Positions 1 through 13,320 of a DNA stretch of 64,000 nt are shown one piece after another. The DNA is from Aphelocoma coerulescens (lineage: Eukaryota > Chordata > Aves > Passeriformes > Corvidae), in NCBI RefSeq assembly GCF_041296385.1, contig NC_091013.1:31877001-31941000 (forward strand). Direction: 5' to 3'. How positions within the stretch are numbered: the first letter of the stretch is position 1; every line of letters begins with the position of its first letter. A model generated the notes under the pieces. It was not told the origin of the DNA. It ran no database searches and saw only the letters and a program-made list of their open reading frames with translations. The position numbers were made by a program, and so were the translations under genes.

Positions 1-290
1 AATTTCCATATATGGTGACTCCATCACCTCTCTGGGCATTATTCCAATGCCTGACTGCTCTTTCAGTGAAAAGAGTATTTCTAGTATTTAATCTGAACCT
101 CCTCTGATGCAACTCAAGGCCATTTCCTCTTGTTTTTTCCACTGAGACGTGGTAGAAGAGACTGACCCTCACCTGGCTCCAATCACCTTTCAGACATTTG
201 GAGAGAGTTTGAGCCTCCTTTTCTCCAGGCTAAACACCCCCAGCTCCCTCAGCTGCTCCTCACGGGACTCGTGCACCAGACTCTCCTGCA
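1..290 (-). mobile_element. CR1 LINE fragment, antisense orientation
   Basis: Read on the - strand, this stretch has the familiar order of the avian CR1 3' region: a 'leading-strand' block around 215-240 (the complement of the CR1 'CTGGAGAAAAGGAGGCTC' segment), then a block matching the usual 'attaggaagaaat' neighbourhood near 90-130. The element continues beyond the left window edge, so its 3' terminus is not visible. It is 5'-truncated, as most CR1 copies are, and holds no open frame. It lies in a MGAT4A intron, antisense to the gene. The family assignment comes from recognising the consensus; the right boundary is approximate. Confidence 0.8.
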
Positions 291-2375
291 ATACTGCTTT
301 GTAGTGTTACTTTGAATATTTTCAAAAGGATTAGCAGTTTGCTTTTTTTAGGGGAGGGGCAATGTGGTTTTGTTTGTGGCATTAGGTTTTTTTCCTTCCC
401 CTTCTCCCCCATCACTGCTTTGAACTCTGTAGTTGCCCCATCTTTGGTTGGTTTCTTCTTTTAGCAAGTTACTGAGTAGTCATCCTAATGTGACATTGAC
501 TATTAATAAAGTGATTTTATAAGGTACAACTTGCTGACTGGAATGTCAGTTTTAAAGTGGAATCTTAATACCTTGACAAACCAGCTTGTAGATTACATTT
601 ACTAGCTTCTGCTCTGATATTGGCATAGATACTGGATGTGCAGTATTTGAGACTATTCATCTAATTTTCTATATTGCTGGCATTAGAATCGCAGGGAGTA
701 CATGATGTTAACCTCACTTATATTATATGGCATCTTCTCACAACACAAAATTAATAGTCATGCAAGAAAATATATATTTGACTATTTAAGCTAGAAAATC
801 AATGTATTGAGTGTCTTGTTGGGCTACTGGTAACTAAACATATACATTATTTTGCCTGCTTTGAAATTATTGTGACAGTGCTGAAAAACAGCTGCATAAA
901 AAGTGACAGATGGGCAGCTGATATTTTGGAAAGGAAAATAAAGGCAGCTTTTTAAACAGGTTCTCTAGCAGTGAAAAATAAAATTAACTTTTTTTAAGTA
1001 AAAAAAAGTTACAAAATAAGTATTATAGCAGTCAGTCTTGTATGTATCCAAAATGTAATAAATTATCCATCCTATGGGATGCAAGTCCTCCTGTGGCTAG
1101 AGAGATACTAGGTCAAATGCATTATAAGCAAAAAAAGGCTTTCTAACAGCTTTCCAAAACTGGAAATGGAACTTCCTCATCATTTGCTCTTGCAGTAACA
1201 ACCACTCAAAACCTAGGGAACTGCAAAATTGTTTTGGTTTTAGATGAGTACAGCAGTGACTTGGCTGATGTATAAGCTGTTCTTCATTCATAATCACTAT
1301 TCAGTGTAGAATCTCCCCTTCAGTCCAATACATTAAACCTTTTATGGGCAGTTTTAGTTCAAGAACCATAGAAGTGCACATACACAGAGTGTATGATTTA
1401 GAAGTAATCTTTAATTCTGATTCTAAATATATATGCTATTAAAGTGCAATGCCATTTTATTAAGCTTGTATTGGTCATGTCAGCGGATAGGAAATATTTG
1501 AAAATCTCTGTTTAAATGTTTTGCTGTTTGTCAGTACATTTCAGGTGGGATAATATTTTTAGTGTACATAAAAGAGAATTTGAGGACTTTGGTTTCTCTG
1601 TTTACATAAACTTCTGTACTAATGAGTAGAGCATCCTCAAATGGATGCACTGACAGCAGGGATTTGGCAGGCAAGCTCCCAGCCACTGATGTTGTTTGCT
1701 CCGGGCATGGAATTCTGCCCATAACAACGAGGCAAGGGCTTCATATGAAAAGGGAAAAAAACCTCAAAGTACGGATCAGAGACAGAAGAAAAGAGCTGCC
1801 TAAGCCAAGGACATGCTGCTTCTTCCTTAATGGTACTAATATCCAAGATTTGTGTATTTGGCAGTGTTCCTGGCTTTATAGTTCTTAGTCAGAAATCTTG
1901 GAGGCTTAATGCTGTTGCCAAAATGTTAGCTCTCTAATGCCACTTGAGATACTCTAAAATATTTCACGTGACTTCCAGAAGGACTGGAGTCTCTGAGATG
2001 TCATAACTGCATCTTTCTGGCCTGTGATGAGGTCACACACCCAAGTGCAATCTCAAATGGTGGCAAATGCCTCTGTGTAATAAAATTGAATGGCGTTATC
2101 TGTGCTTCCCCAGCCAAGCTGGATGGGTAAAAAATGTTCACGTACATACACACACATATAAACTTGCACACATACTAAACCCAAAACCCCAACAAAGCCT
2201 TTCTACATCTCACTGGATTAAAAATTCAGCAGAAATAACCTTGTAAATAAACAATCAATCACCCCCAGCAAAAACCCCAAACAAGCACAAAAAAGTTTTT
2301 TCCAAATTGGGAATTATAACAAGATGGAAAAGCTCCCACTATGTTGCTTACCTACTGTGAGTATTTGGCAGATGC

Positions 2376-2460
2376 ATATATATATATATATATGTGTATA
2401 TATATATATGTGTATATATATATATGTGTATATATATATATGTGTATATATATATATATA
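2376..2460. repeat. (TA)n array with 16-bp higher-order period
   Basis: An alternating TA tract is interrupted by TGTG at 2393, 2409, 2425 and 2441, exactly 16 bp apart. The repeat unit is therefore TGTG plus six TA steps, in four copies, followed by a pure TA run. This is more ordered than a simple dinucleotide slippage tract and implies expansion of a 16-bp unit. It lies within an intron of MGAT4A. A short open frame on the - strand through it is an artefact of the repeat. Confidence 0.9.
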
Positions 2461-4655
2461 GACTGGAGGAATTACACTTTTTTTGGAATTATAAGCAATT
2501 TTTTCAAATGACTCAGAGGTGAAGAATAGGAGAATAAATTGAGCTTGAGAGAAGGACAAGAAATTATTCATCTTCTGTTTATATTTTGCATGAGGACATA
2601 GTGCATGGTTCATACTGGTTTCCAGTGACAGTAGAATAGCACTTCCTAATTAGGATTCTGAGAAAGTGACACAAGAGAGGTAGATTAGTTTTCTTTTTCC
2701 ACATTTGCATCCAGTGATCAAAAATGCTGGATAGAATTGGTGAATAATGACTCTTACAGTGGATGATGGCATCTGTAGAGAGCCAAAAAATTGCTGACTT
2801 AATATTGCTTTTATAGAAATTCATGTTGTGCAGAATTAAAAACTCTTAGGCTGCATGTTGCTATGGATAATTTGTTCAAATGTGGAAGGAAACATTTCCT
2901 CTCTGCCTTCCTACCTATTTTCCTTTTCTGAAAATGGGATATACTAAAATACATCAGATTGCTAAAAAGAGATGTAAGGAGGAAATGTGAAGCAAAGAAT
3001 TTGATTCCTAATGTTTACAGAGCACAAAGGCCTGCATTCTTATATTCTTAGAATATTTGTGTTTAATATCAGGTGAGATAACTTGTTTCCTTCAAAACAA
3101 AATGCAGATATATTGACAGTGGATGTGAATTATGCTGTTTATAGAATTTTTGTATACTATTTCCTTTTATAAAGCAGCCATAATTTACTAAGAAAATTAT
3201 TGTGTATTGAGTTCTATTTTTTAATTAGAACACTTAATTAAAACACTTTCTATAGACTAAAAAATAACTGGCTCTTTATTTAAATAAAATATTAAAGTTT
3301 TTTTAACACCTGAAAAAAATAAAATTGGGTAATAGAGAGAATAATGGTTTTTTAGGCCTAAATATGCTTCGATGTGACAGAAAGAAGAGAGATACATCCC
3401 TTTATAAGCAAGACAGGAGAAGGGTAGAAATGGGTATAGTTATTTTGGTTTTGTTTTTTTGAAAGCCCAGGTAATGAAAAAATTTAGCTATTAAAAGTAT
3501 ATTAAAGATAACAGATCAGATTAGTAATATTAATTTATATGTTTTCTGGGGCACATTACAAAAGGTGAGAATCTTTGTGGGTGCTCACTATTGGAGGAGT
3601 TCTGAACCTGAGTGTAGGCTTTTGAAGTACCCTGAGAGTTAACTGCACTGGCAAACTAATGGGATCTTCTGTCAGTGTATTAATGATAATCACACTTCTG
3701 CCTTCCCCTCCCTTTGTGTGTTAGGACGTGTATGAATATTTGTTTCAGGTTGTTGGCTGGGGGGGTTTTCCCCTCTATTTGTCTTGATTTTATATGTGTA
3801 TCTAGCTCCATGGCAACAAGTCAACCTCTCAACTTGGGTAAATACTGAAGTCACTGAGGATGGAAACAGAAGTTTTCTTTGCAGCTTTGACTTAGCTCCA
3901 TTTAGTTTGGTGATTGGTGTTGGTTTTTTCTGTTTGTGTGTTTGTTTTTAAACCTTTAGTGCTCTTGAAATTTTGTGTATTTTTTTATGCTACATGAAAT
4001 ATTAATGCTTAGCATGCTCTTACTCTCAAACCACATTGAGGTCACGAGCAGAATGTATGTGAGTTCATACATTTAATTATTTTGTGGTAGAGGGGAGGTT
4101 TGTCTGTGTTTGAATATCTAGAGTAGCTGGTTATTATCTTTGACCTGTGACTCTTCAAAAAGAACCTGCCAGCAGAAAAGGTTCTCTTAGATTCAGATAC
4201 ATTAGTATTACACGTAGCGGTTGTAAGTTAGTTTTCTCTGATGACTTTGATCAAAAATGTTCAATTGTGTTCATGTTCGTATTTTGTAATTAAGAAAGCA
4301 GTGAAGTAAAATTCCATAAGGCAATAGTATGGTTTGTTTCTTTTAACTTGAGGTGAATTTGTGTTTGGTTGGGATTACTATATGTAGAGATCCATGGCTT
4401 TCAGAATTTTTATTTGAAGGAATGGTTCAGAAGGTGTTACGTTTAAGCAGCAGATAGACAAGGAAATCTAGTGATTCTACCCAAAGAAAAATGTCAAGTA
4501 ATTAGGAAGAAAAAAAGCATGTTTTTACTGTTTACATGGACTGTCATGTGTAAATCCCAGGACAGGTGTCAAAATAATTCAACAGTTGAAAGCAAAGCTA
4601 TTTCCAAGTCTTTCAGTATCTGTATTGAGAAATACCTATCATAGTCTGAAAACCT

Positions 4656-4720
4656 TAGAATCATAGAATCATTTAGGTTGGAAAAGGCATTTAAGATCAT
4701 TCAGTCCAATTATAAACCAG
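4656..4720 (-). mobile_element. CR1 3'-tail fragment
   Basis: Starts with the diagnostic reversed CR1 terminus 'AGAATCATAGAATCATTTAG', followed by the GTTGGAAAAG, AAGATCAT and AGTCCAA blocks. It is a very short 5'-truncated copy in antisense orientation to MGAT4A, inside an intron. Confidence 0.85.
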
Positions 4721-7700
4721 TGTTTCTCTTGAAAGAAAGAAGGAATGGGCCAGACATCTTACTACTGGTGCAGGAATTAAATAAAAAGAAACAACCCCAA
4801 CCTTGTAATACTATTGCTATCAGCTGGGTTACTCTACATTAGTGATTTAATGAGGACCATAAATGTCCTGCAAATGACTCAGTGGTTTTCAGAAAAGTCT
4901 GTTTTACTTAAGAAATATTAGATGAATAAATCAGTTCATTAGTTAGAGGACATAAGAGTCTTCCCCCAACCTGGGAGGGAGAAACCCATAATATTCTCTT
5001 GTCCAGTTAAATATCTAGCATGACAGCAAGTCATGTAAAAGTGGTCTTGGAACATATAGAGTGCAAACCCAAAAGGTTTAGGGAGGTAAAGACAGATTCC
5101 CTAAAAGCCATTTCAAGGATTTGGGGATGGGAGGTTTAACTGACCTTTGTTTCAAAATGAGTTTTACTCTCTCAATCCATTTCCAATGAATCTCCACGGA
5201 AAATCTCCCCTGTCAGGAAAGCAAGTTTTACGACAGAATAGCCAATGACACTTACTTTAGGAGCTGTACAATATCTGTTTGATTGTAAGGTAAATTTTAT
5301 TTTAAATTAAATTTTCTAATTGGTAAATTTTATTTCTAAACAAAATATTTATCATAGCTGTGGATTGACTGTGTATGTGTATTTAGGTTTCTGTTTTCAA
5401 TCTGTGTAACTTTTAATGTCTAAGGAGGTGTTATCTGTCAAGTGTTGAAGCAAGACTCAGATATAAAAATATCCCTTCCTTTCTAAACATAATTTAAAAA
5501 GTGACATGTGCATGTGTTACATTTGTGTGTGCATATGGATTAACAGATAGTTATAGAAAACACATTAAAATAGCAGGTTTGATTACATGGAAATCTGGAA
5601 ATTGGGTTTGATTAATTACTGCTGTAAATTGTTCTGGCATTGTGCCAACTCATGAGTGCATTGCTCTAATGGAGTGACAACTGCTGAGGGGAGGAAGCTG
5701 CGTCTCAGTCTCAAAGCTGATAGCACAGTAGGAAAAATGGTTGGCTGTGGTTGTGTGCTTGCAGGGTTGTTTTGAAAAACAAGCAAACAAACCCAAATAA
5801 ATAAATGACAACCCCTCACAAACAAACAAATGAAGCCCTCACTGCTACTGCCTCCCTCCTGCCTAACTTCCTCCAAAAAAACCCATCCAAACCTTCAAAA
5901 CCAATTACTGTTCATTGAGAGCACAGTGATCACAGGGAGTTTCTTGGTGGATTTTTAGGTGTGTCTTCTCAGAACAAAGTGCTAAGGAAAAGCAGCATGT
6001 CTGTGGTTTGGGTGGAGCATTTGATGGGAATACCTTAGATGGTGAATGTTTGATCACTTTTCATTTTAAATTAAGTCTCCTTAGAATTTTCAGTGTTTTC
6101 AAGAGAAAAAATGCCCAGTACTGCTTAGGATAACTGACAGACTAAGGAATGGCTAGTTAGATCTGTTAGGTCAAAAGACAGCAGAATGTACTTTTAGTTT
6201 TCCAGTCAGCTTTCCTGAGAGTTTTGTTTTGCTTACTATTGAAATGTACAATGAACACTTCTTCCTAGAAAAAATAATTCATTGGGGTTTTCTGGATGTC
6301 ATTAATGTCTAGAAAAGGTCACAAGATTTGTCTTGGAAGAACTGTGGATGTTTTAGGTAGCTTGTATACTTTGGAATTGACTAACCTTTACATTACCCTA
6401 CAGTGTGGAAATTATTTTTCTTGAAACACATACTTTGCTGAGGCTTATTCAGTCCAGTTCTGTTTTGCAGTACAATTGTGTGGTTCTGCTGAAACCCATG
6501 CAATAGATCAGTGTGGCTTTCTTGTGTCACAATGTGGGGTGTTACTCCTTTCCTGAGCCTTGATAAAAAAAATGTTCTACGTGTGTGTGCAGTTTCTTAA
6601 AATACTTCTATCATCACAGGCATTTCTGAGGCAGGGTTAGAGCGCAGTTTTCTTCTACTTGTCTTGTAGCTATGGAGTATGGATTAATGACAGGTACTTC
6701 ACCTGACTTCAGATATATTGGATAAAGACAAACTGGAATTTAGATCTCTAACTACATCTTGATAAATTCCAAATTGAGCTAATGTTTGTAATTTTAATCA
6801 AGTTATAATTTCTGAACTAATTTTGTCTCTGGCTGGTGACATATTTAATGTCAAAGAGAAATTAACAGTAAGCACCATCTAAGTTCCAATTGAAGAAAGG
6901 TTTGAAATGTGTTGATAGATTTTTACATATTCATTTAAACATAATAAAAGTAAAATAGTCTTCTTAAAAGTGGTATCTGAGTAGGTGTAGGATCTAATTA
7001 GTTTATGACAGTAATCTGAATTAACTCTAGTCCACTAGAAAAAATGGTAAGCAGTGAAAAATTTTCAAGCATTGATTCCACCTAGTGGTAAAAAAAATTA
7101 TTACTGGTTTACATAATATGTGTTCAGAATAACATGAAATTCCTGTTATATATAAAAAAAGAGGAATTAAACTGTCTCTTTTGTAAAATTATCTACACAT
7201 GTGCAGTCCTGCAAAAGCTGTTCAGAGGAGGCAGCTAGAATTTGAACACTTCACTGATTGATACTGACAGGGATGGTTTAGATAATGGTTCAAACATACT
7301 TACTCTGTCCAATTAAAAAAAAAAAATTAATTGTACAACTGAGTGAGGGTCTTTGTACAGGTTTTAAAAAGTCCTTTTTATGTGTGTATACATGTCAAAA
7401 AGAGGCTTTTGTGGTTTGGGGGTTTTTTGTTTGGTTTGTTTTTTTGAGGATTTTTTTTTTCTTAAATCTGTCTTTGGAATAGAAGTTTGAATTCAGGTAG
7501 CATGAAGGGTGTGGATGTGGGTTGGGAATTCCTGGCACAATCATCAATGAGATTTTGCAATGAACTGTGGGGGAGAGATGCATTTGGGGAACACTCACCT
7601 GGCAAAATATTGACTTGGCTAAGTTCCCAGAACTGGTTCAGAATGGATCTGCAGAGTTCATCCTGTGGGCACAGGGAGAAGGTGACGTGTGCTGGGGAGA

Positions 7701-8039
7701 GGCTGAAGGAAGGCAGGGCTCCTGCTTCTGGAGTTGATACCAGTGTGTGCCAGGCAATAATGACTACAGCTTTGTGTAATGCAATCTGGGAAGAGCAGAT
7801 GATGCAAACTCCCTTCCTCTGTACAACATTGCCCAACTACTCTTTAGCAACTGAAAAACCTGACCCCTTCCAATTACAGTAATATGTGAAACCATCTTAG
7901 CCCCAGCTGAGGTAGGCCCAGTATAAAAATAATGTTTATCCTTGTAACATCTGTATGTGACAATTAACATGTAAGACAGTAACACAGCTGATTCTGACTG
8001 ATGTGTGTAGACTGTCTTTTTTTCCCTTTTCATTTATAG

Positions 8040-11000
8040 GTACTTGTTTCACAGTGGCAATCCAGAGCATCCAGGAGACATACTTCTAAACACAACTGTA
8101 GAAGTTTTGCCTTTTCAGGTATGAATTTTTTGATTAGTGTCTTCTCCATTATAGGATAAAAGCAAAGTCTCTTTATTGACTTTTTTAACAGGGTGAGGAG
8201 ACATAAATGCTTCTTTTAACTGTATGAACTTGATGTTCTGATGTTCTCATACTTTTCCTTCTTTTAATTTGGATATGTATGTTCACAGAACACTATTGTA
8301 ACTATTCAGATGTTCATTCAGGGTGCAGTCTGCACAAGTGCTGTTGGTAATTTGGAGGTGAAAAAGGTCATTTTCTTCTAGTTCATTGCTACTATTTAAA
8401 AAAAAAATAGTCTTCCCTCTCCTGTGTATTTTGGGAAATGGGAAACCTAAATCAATCTGCTTTTTGATTTAGTAAGAAAGTCTTAGTTCAGGGATTGACA
8501 CACATCCAAACCCATTAGATACTGAAATATGTAGATTGTTAAACAGAATTTGTACCTTTCCCCTGATATCTGATTTTTTCCCCCATAAATCAGTCAGTTT
8601 TACCACAGGAGAGCACTACACTATCTAAAGTATATTCTTGTTTGAAGTCATGAAGGTATGGGTTCTTTTTCTTCAACTAGGTATTAGAGCTAACTATATA
8701 TATCACAAAAGTCTGAGAGGATTATTTTACTATTTCAGACAAGTTTATTTGATTTAGTATTAAAACGGCAAAGTATTTCTATCTTCTCCCATATATGTGG
8801 TATAGGAATCGTGAAATCTATGCCAAAATTGCCATGTGTTGAATCTTTTTTTTTTTCCACTTCCTTTTTATTTATTTTTTTAAAGTAAATCATCATGGAG
8901 AAGTTCACATCTCCATTTTCGCAGTCTGCCTTCCTTGGAGCAGGCAAAAATAGGAAATTCTTACTATTCCCAGACTTAAAAAGAAATTTGTTAGTTTAAT
9001 TGTAATTTTACAACATGACATGTGTGATATTATAAAATCAGAGGGGTTTGTTTCCCAACACCTCTGGAAATACATTCAACCACAAAAATAGCAGCAGCCC
9101 TCACTTCATCTAAGCCCAAGATACAAGAATGTACAAGGTAATGAGCAAAAATGTGCATCAGGCATCACCTTTTTTGGCTTTACTTGGCTGTTAAATGTCC
9201 ATCAAACTGGAGCATCCCTTAAGGAAGTAATGCTACAGAGATTGTATTGCTATTGATGCAATTTGTGGAAAAGGTAAACAGAAAATTCTGCATCTGGCCT
9301 GTTCCTAAGCCACTGATGACAGCAGAAAATATTGTCAGTGGGAGGACAGCAGCTCCTGAGGGCCCTGTTTCTTCTCCCTGGACATCAGTAGAGCTAGAAG
9401 TCCATTCAGGTATTTTAACCCTGATCTTCCTTTAGTAGAATTCAGAAAAACAAAAGCAACCCTTAGAAACCAGAGTGCCCCCAGACTGCATTTGCCTGGG
9501 ACTCAAGCAGCACACTAAAAAAACCCTCAAGACAACTTGTAAGAAAAAACTGCCCCAAACAACAACAACAAAAGAAAACTAAAACACCTGTCCTCCAAAT
9601 AAACTAAAAAAAATCCCCACCACTTTTCAGCTGCCTCACTTCAAAACAGGAATTTAAAAAAAAAAAAAAAAAGCTGATCAATTTAATCTCTGTTTTGTCA
9701 AGCATTTTTAGTTAATTCCTGGGCAATTCTTGGAGTGGGTCTTTCAGTGTTGGATCATGGTTGTAATTTTCAAGCTGTGTCTCAAGCTCTACTCTACTTT
9801 TTTTTTTGTGCTTATTAAAAAAATCCCCATCCATATTAGTGAGGCAGTGATAATTGCAGTGCTTCCCTCACTGGTCTGATGCTTTCCATCTCACCCAAAG
9901 CTGCAAGTTTTCATTTGTCTGAGAGAAAGCTCTTGTTAAGTCATAGAAAAAGAAGGCAGGATCCTGCCTTCGCTTTTCTCCTACTGTGTATGCCAGTATC
10001 TGCTAAGTATTCTGTTCACGGGGCACTTACCATGCGAGTTACATGGGGCACTTGGAGTACTTCTTTTTTCTCCCTTGAAGCCAAGTATTGTTCAGTTCTG
10101 GAACGCTGCTGCTCTTTCTTATTTTTTTGTGTTGGCTTGTCTAAGGCTATAAATAACTATATTCCATGCTGTTTCTTAATTATTTGGAAAAAATGGATGC
10201 TGAATATATAAGAAAAGTGCACACACATTTGTCTTTCTCTGGCAAAATCATATGTCAAAATAAATTATCTCATTTATGCTTTGTTGTTCCAGAATGAAGA
10301 ACTGGTATTAAGCAAAGAAACCAAAGACAAACGCTTAGAGGATGGTTACTTCAGGATAGGTATGTAACAGTAGAAAAAAAAGTGTATTCTTACTATTGTA
10401 ACTGTTAAAGACATCTTCATTAAAAGTAAAACAAACCTAAACCTGAGTTTTGATCACTCGTTTTTGGGTATGTGACCCCGTAGGCTTTACTTAGTATTGT
10501 GTCCACTATTTCTTTTCAGAGACTGATGTACTAAACAGAGATCTCTTGTGACTCTTAGTTGTAGTGCAGCTACATCCAAATTTTCTGCCAGGATTGATCA
10601 CCTGGATTATAGTAGAGGCATTTCCAGGTTTTATAAGATCACCTCCTCTGTCCTGTGACTGCACAAGTACTTTGGTGTGAGCTGTGTGCTTGGCCTGGAT
10701 GTGAATCCACCCTACAGACAAATCAGCTGTCTCGTCATAGGATGAGACTGGCATTTCAACAGCCAAGTGGCTGTTGGGGAAGGATACATGTTGTCAAGGA
10801 AGAGAAATTTTACTCATGGATTTTAATTAGTTGCTGGACACAGCTTGGGCAATCCTGTTATATTGGAAGCACATTTTTTTTGTCATAATAAATTACACTT
10901 GTTGTCTATATGGTTTAACTGTAAAGTCTAACTGGGCTTTTAAATTGAATTCTTACTCACCCTAATATAATTGAAGATGCTTTAAATAGGAATATGTTAC

Positions 11001-11666
11001 ACATTAATGATATTCCTTGTCCTTAATCCTCCTTGAAAACCCATAAGCCAAAGGCATCATGTTTAGTTCCATGATATTAAATGAATACCTGTGCCAAAAT
11101 CTTGACAGAGTTTGAGTGTCAATGCCTTTAGACAGTTTCAAAGCTTTTATTCTTGTGCAGTCCCGTTCAGATTGGTGTGTGCTGATGATGTGCCCCATAT
11201 TGTTTGCTGCTGCAGAACTGGATCTGATGTCAAAATCACTCACTGCCTTTTGTTTCAGGAATGATACTGGTTTCACCTGGGAATTATGATACTACAGATA
11301 CATCTTCTGGATTTCATACTTCAGTTTGTTGAACAGGACTGAACTGAATGTACTTTGTTTCTTTTGTAGGGAAGTTTGAGAATGGTGTAGCTGAAGGAAC
11401 AGTTGACCCCAGCCTAAATCCTATTTCATCCTTCCGGCTTTCAGTGATACAAAATTCAGCTGTGTGGGCAATTCTGAACGAGGTAAGAAGGGGTAGAAAA
11501 TTTGAAAACATAACTGGTGAATGGGAGATTTCTTCATTCTGTTTTGAATCTCAGACTTTTGGCTAACACCAGTTATTTCTTATTACTCAGAAATGTAATA
11601 CACTAAACCATGACTTATGTTTTCTGATTTCTATTTCAGATTCATATTAAAAAGATTACAAACTGA
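8040..11666 (+). CDS. MGAT4A: MGAT4A C-terminal exons (GnT-IVa), partial at 5' end
   Basis: Four consecutive exons: 8040-8118, 10293-10359, 11370-11482 and 11640-11666 (stop TGA at 11664-11666). All have AG acceptors and GT donors, and the phases join without frame breaks. They encode about 94 residues, running [16 protein letters not shown]... through [18 protein letters not shown] and DPSLNPIS to the terminal [11 protein letters not shown] recognise this as the C-terminus of alpha-1,3-mannosyl-glycoprotein 4-beta-N-acetylglucosaminyltransferase A, which adds a beta-1,4 GlcNAc branch to the alpha-1,3 mannose arm of N-glycans in the Golgi. The catalytic domain lies upstream, outside the window; the part seen belongs to the C-terminal GlcNAc-binding lectin-like domain. 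The closely related MGAT4B is the main alternative. The ending and the UNC50/COA5 neighbourhood favour MGAT4A. There is no frameshift or internal stop. Confidence 0.95.
8119..10292 (+). other. MGAT4A: MGAT4A intron between visible exons 1 and 2
   Basis: Bounded by CAG|GTATGA and TTCCAG|AAT. AT-rich, with an A16-17 run near 9655-9672. No repeat family or second gene recognised. Confidence 0.85.
10360..11369 (+). other. MGAT4A: MGAT4A intron between visible exons 2 and 3
   Basis: Bounded by ATAG|GTATGT and TTTTGTAG|GG. Nothing else recognised. The short open frames on the - strand near 11004-11276 and 11314-11511 are shadows. Confidence 0.85.
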
Positions 11667-13272
11667 TCATGGAAATCTGCTTTAGAGGAAAAAAAAAAGA
11701 ATCCTTGAAAACTCTTCCTATGAAATCTGACATCCTTAGCAAGTCACACATTGAAAATACTGAGCATGCACCTTATTCCAAATGTCATTCTTTTTCACTT
11801 GAACTCTACCTCTTGTGAAATCTACTGTAGATGAGAAGATTGTATTTACCCCTTCTTATCTGATCCATCCAGAAACTGATGCTCCACACTGATAACGTTC
11901 GTCCGAGGCCCAAGTTGTCCTCCACTGTAATGTGACTTTACCATCTTATGGTTACAGAACCCTGCTACGCTTAACCTGTACTATTTTGATAGTATAGTAA
12001 TATAGAGTTGTACATATTGTTACATTCCTTGAAGAAGAAAAAAATATAATTATTGTTAAATAAGTTTTATGAAGGGGGTCCTTTCGGAGTTCCATTTATT
12101 TTCTATAACAAGAACCCTCTTTTATAGACTGTCAGGGATATATATTAAAAATGTTAGGGATATTTAATTTATTAAAATAATTTGAAAAGTACATATTTTT
12201 ATGCAGTAAAATTTTAAATTGATATAGTTTTTTTATGAATTCTCTAGTTTAAGTTATCTTTCTACATTTTTCTTTGGAGATGCAAACATAAATTAATACC
12301 ATGTTTCAAATATACTGCCATGTTTAAAAAAACAAGATTAAGTTTCTAAATTATGTAGTTTTATACACAGAATCTGAATGATGTTCAGAGGCATAAACAG
12401 AGTTCTGAAGAGCATTATTCTTTGGGGCTATGAAATTCCAATATGTACAGTTTGTAGCCACATAAAAAGCATGTAGAAATGTCTTGTTTCATATTATGTA
12501 CTAAATCTGCAGTGATTTTAGATTGAATCCATTGCATTTTAGAAGAATTTTTTTTTACTCCAAACCAGTTCTTTCTAAAAATATTTGTAAACATTTCCTA
12601 GGCTGAACAAATTCATTTTCTGTACTGAAGAAAATCATTCTCCAGCTTTGCTTTGGAGTGACAAGAGGTTACCTTTTATCAGAAGAATGAACAGTAGATA
12701 CATTTAACCTACAGAAGTCTCCTTTTAAAAAGTTCTGTTATTGCAGTGTTTACTTTGGACACATTAGTGAGTAGTTACAGGTTTTTTTCTTCCTTTGTTC
12801 AAGAACAAGGTCTTAGTTTGACTCCTTTATGGATCCGTATGGTAACTTGCACTAACTTTATAGTAGGAACTGAATTTGGCCTCAAGTTAGTACCCTGCCT
12901 TTTGTTTCAAGGGAAACAGCAGTCATCTTAAATGAATCAGAAATTCGGTCAGGAACAGAACATGATCTGGACTACAATCAGAGTGGAATTGTTGCAGTAC
13001 TAATGCTGCTGCTTTTCTTAAGAGTCCTTCTGCTTAGGTGCTTATGTGTAAGGACTCAGGCATGGGAAGATTTCAATTAGTCAGAAATGGCCTGGAAAAA
13101 GAGGCAGGAATTCCTTCCTTTAATAGCAATGAAGTACCTGACTGTCATTGGAGGGAGGCATCCACGCTGGCTTAGGTACCTCAGTTGTGCTGTGAACCAG
13201 CCTACTGGAATTGACATTTCAAAACCTGGCCAGCTTTCCTCTGTGGAAAAAACAACACTCTGCTACCCCCAA

Positions 13273-13320
13273 CACAGAATCATAGAATCAGTTAAGTTGG
13301 AAAAGACCTTTAATGTCTTT
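13273..13320 (-). mobile_element. CR1 3'-tail fragment
   Basis: Begins with 'CAGAATCATAGAATCA', followed by GTTGGAAAAGACCTTTAA: the reversed CR1 3' terminus. A short antisense copy in the probable MGAT4A 3' UTR. Confidence 0.8.

Larger units (their letters stand above)
291..8039 (+). other. MGAT4A: MGAT4A intron upstream of the first visible exon
   Basis: No recognisable coding exon lies here on either strand. The exon that should precede 8040 encodes the stretch just before the YLFHSGN motif in GnT-IVa proteins, and I could not find it, so the intron extends past the left edge. The sequence is AT-rich. It holds a CR1 tail at 4656-4720, a TA/TG array at 2376-2460, an AAAC/AAAT-rich tract near 5775-5840, and a more GC-balanced block at 7486-7880 with open frames on both strands. 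The last ~30 bases before 8040 form a polypyrimidine tract and AG acceptor. Confidence 0.65.

Noticed and set aside
7462..7882. Overlapping 124- and 131-codon frames on opposite strands just before a MGAT4A exon
   Set aside because: No resemblance to a known protein and no splice sites matching MGAT4A phase; probably a locally stop-poor intronic block or old repeat.
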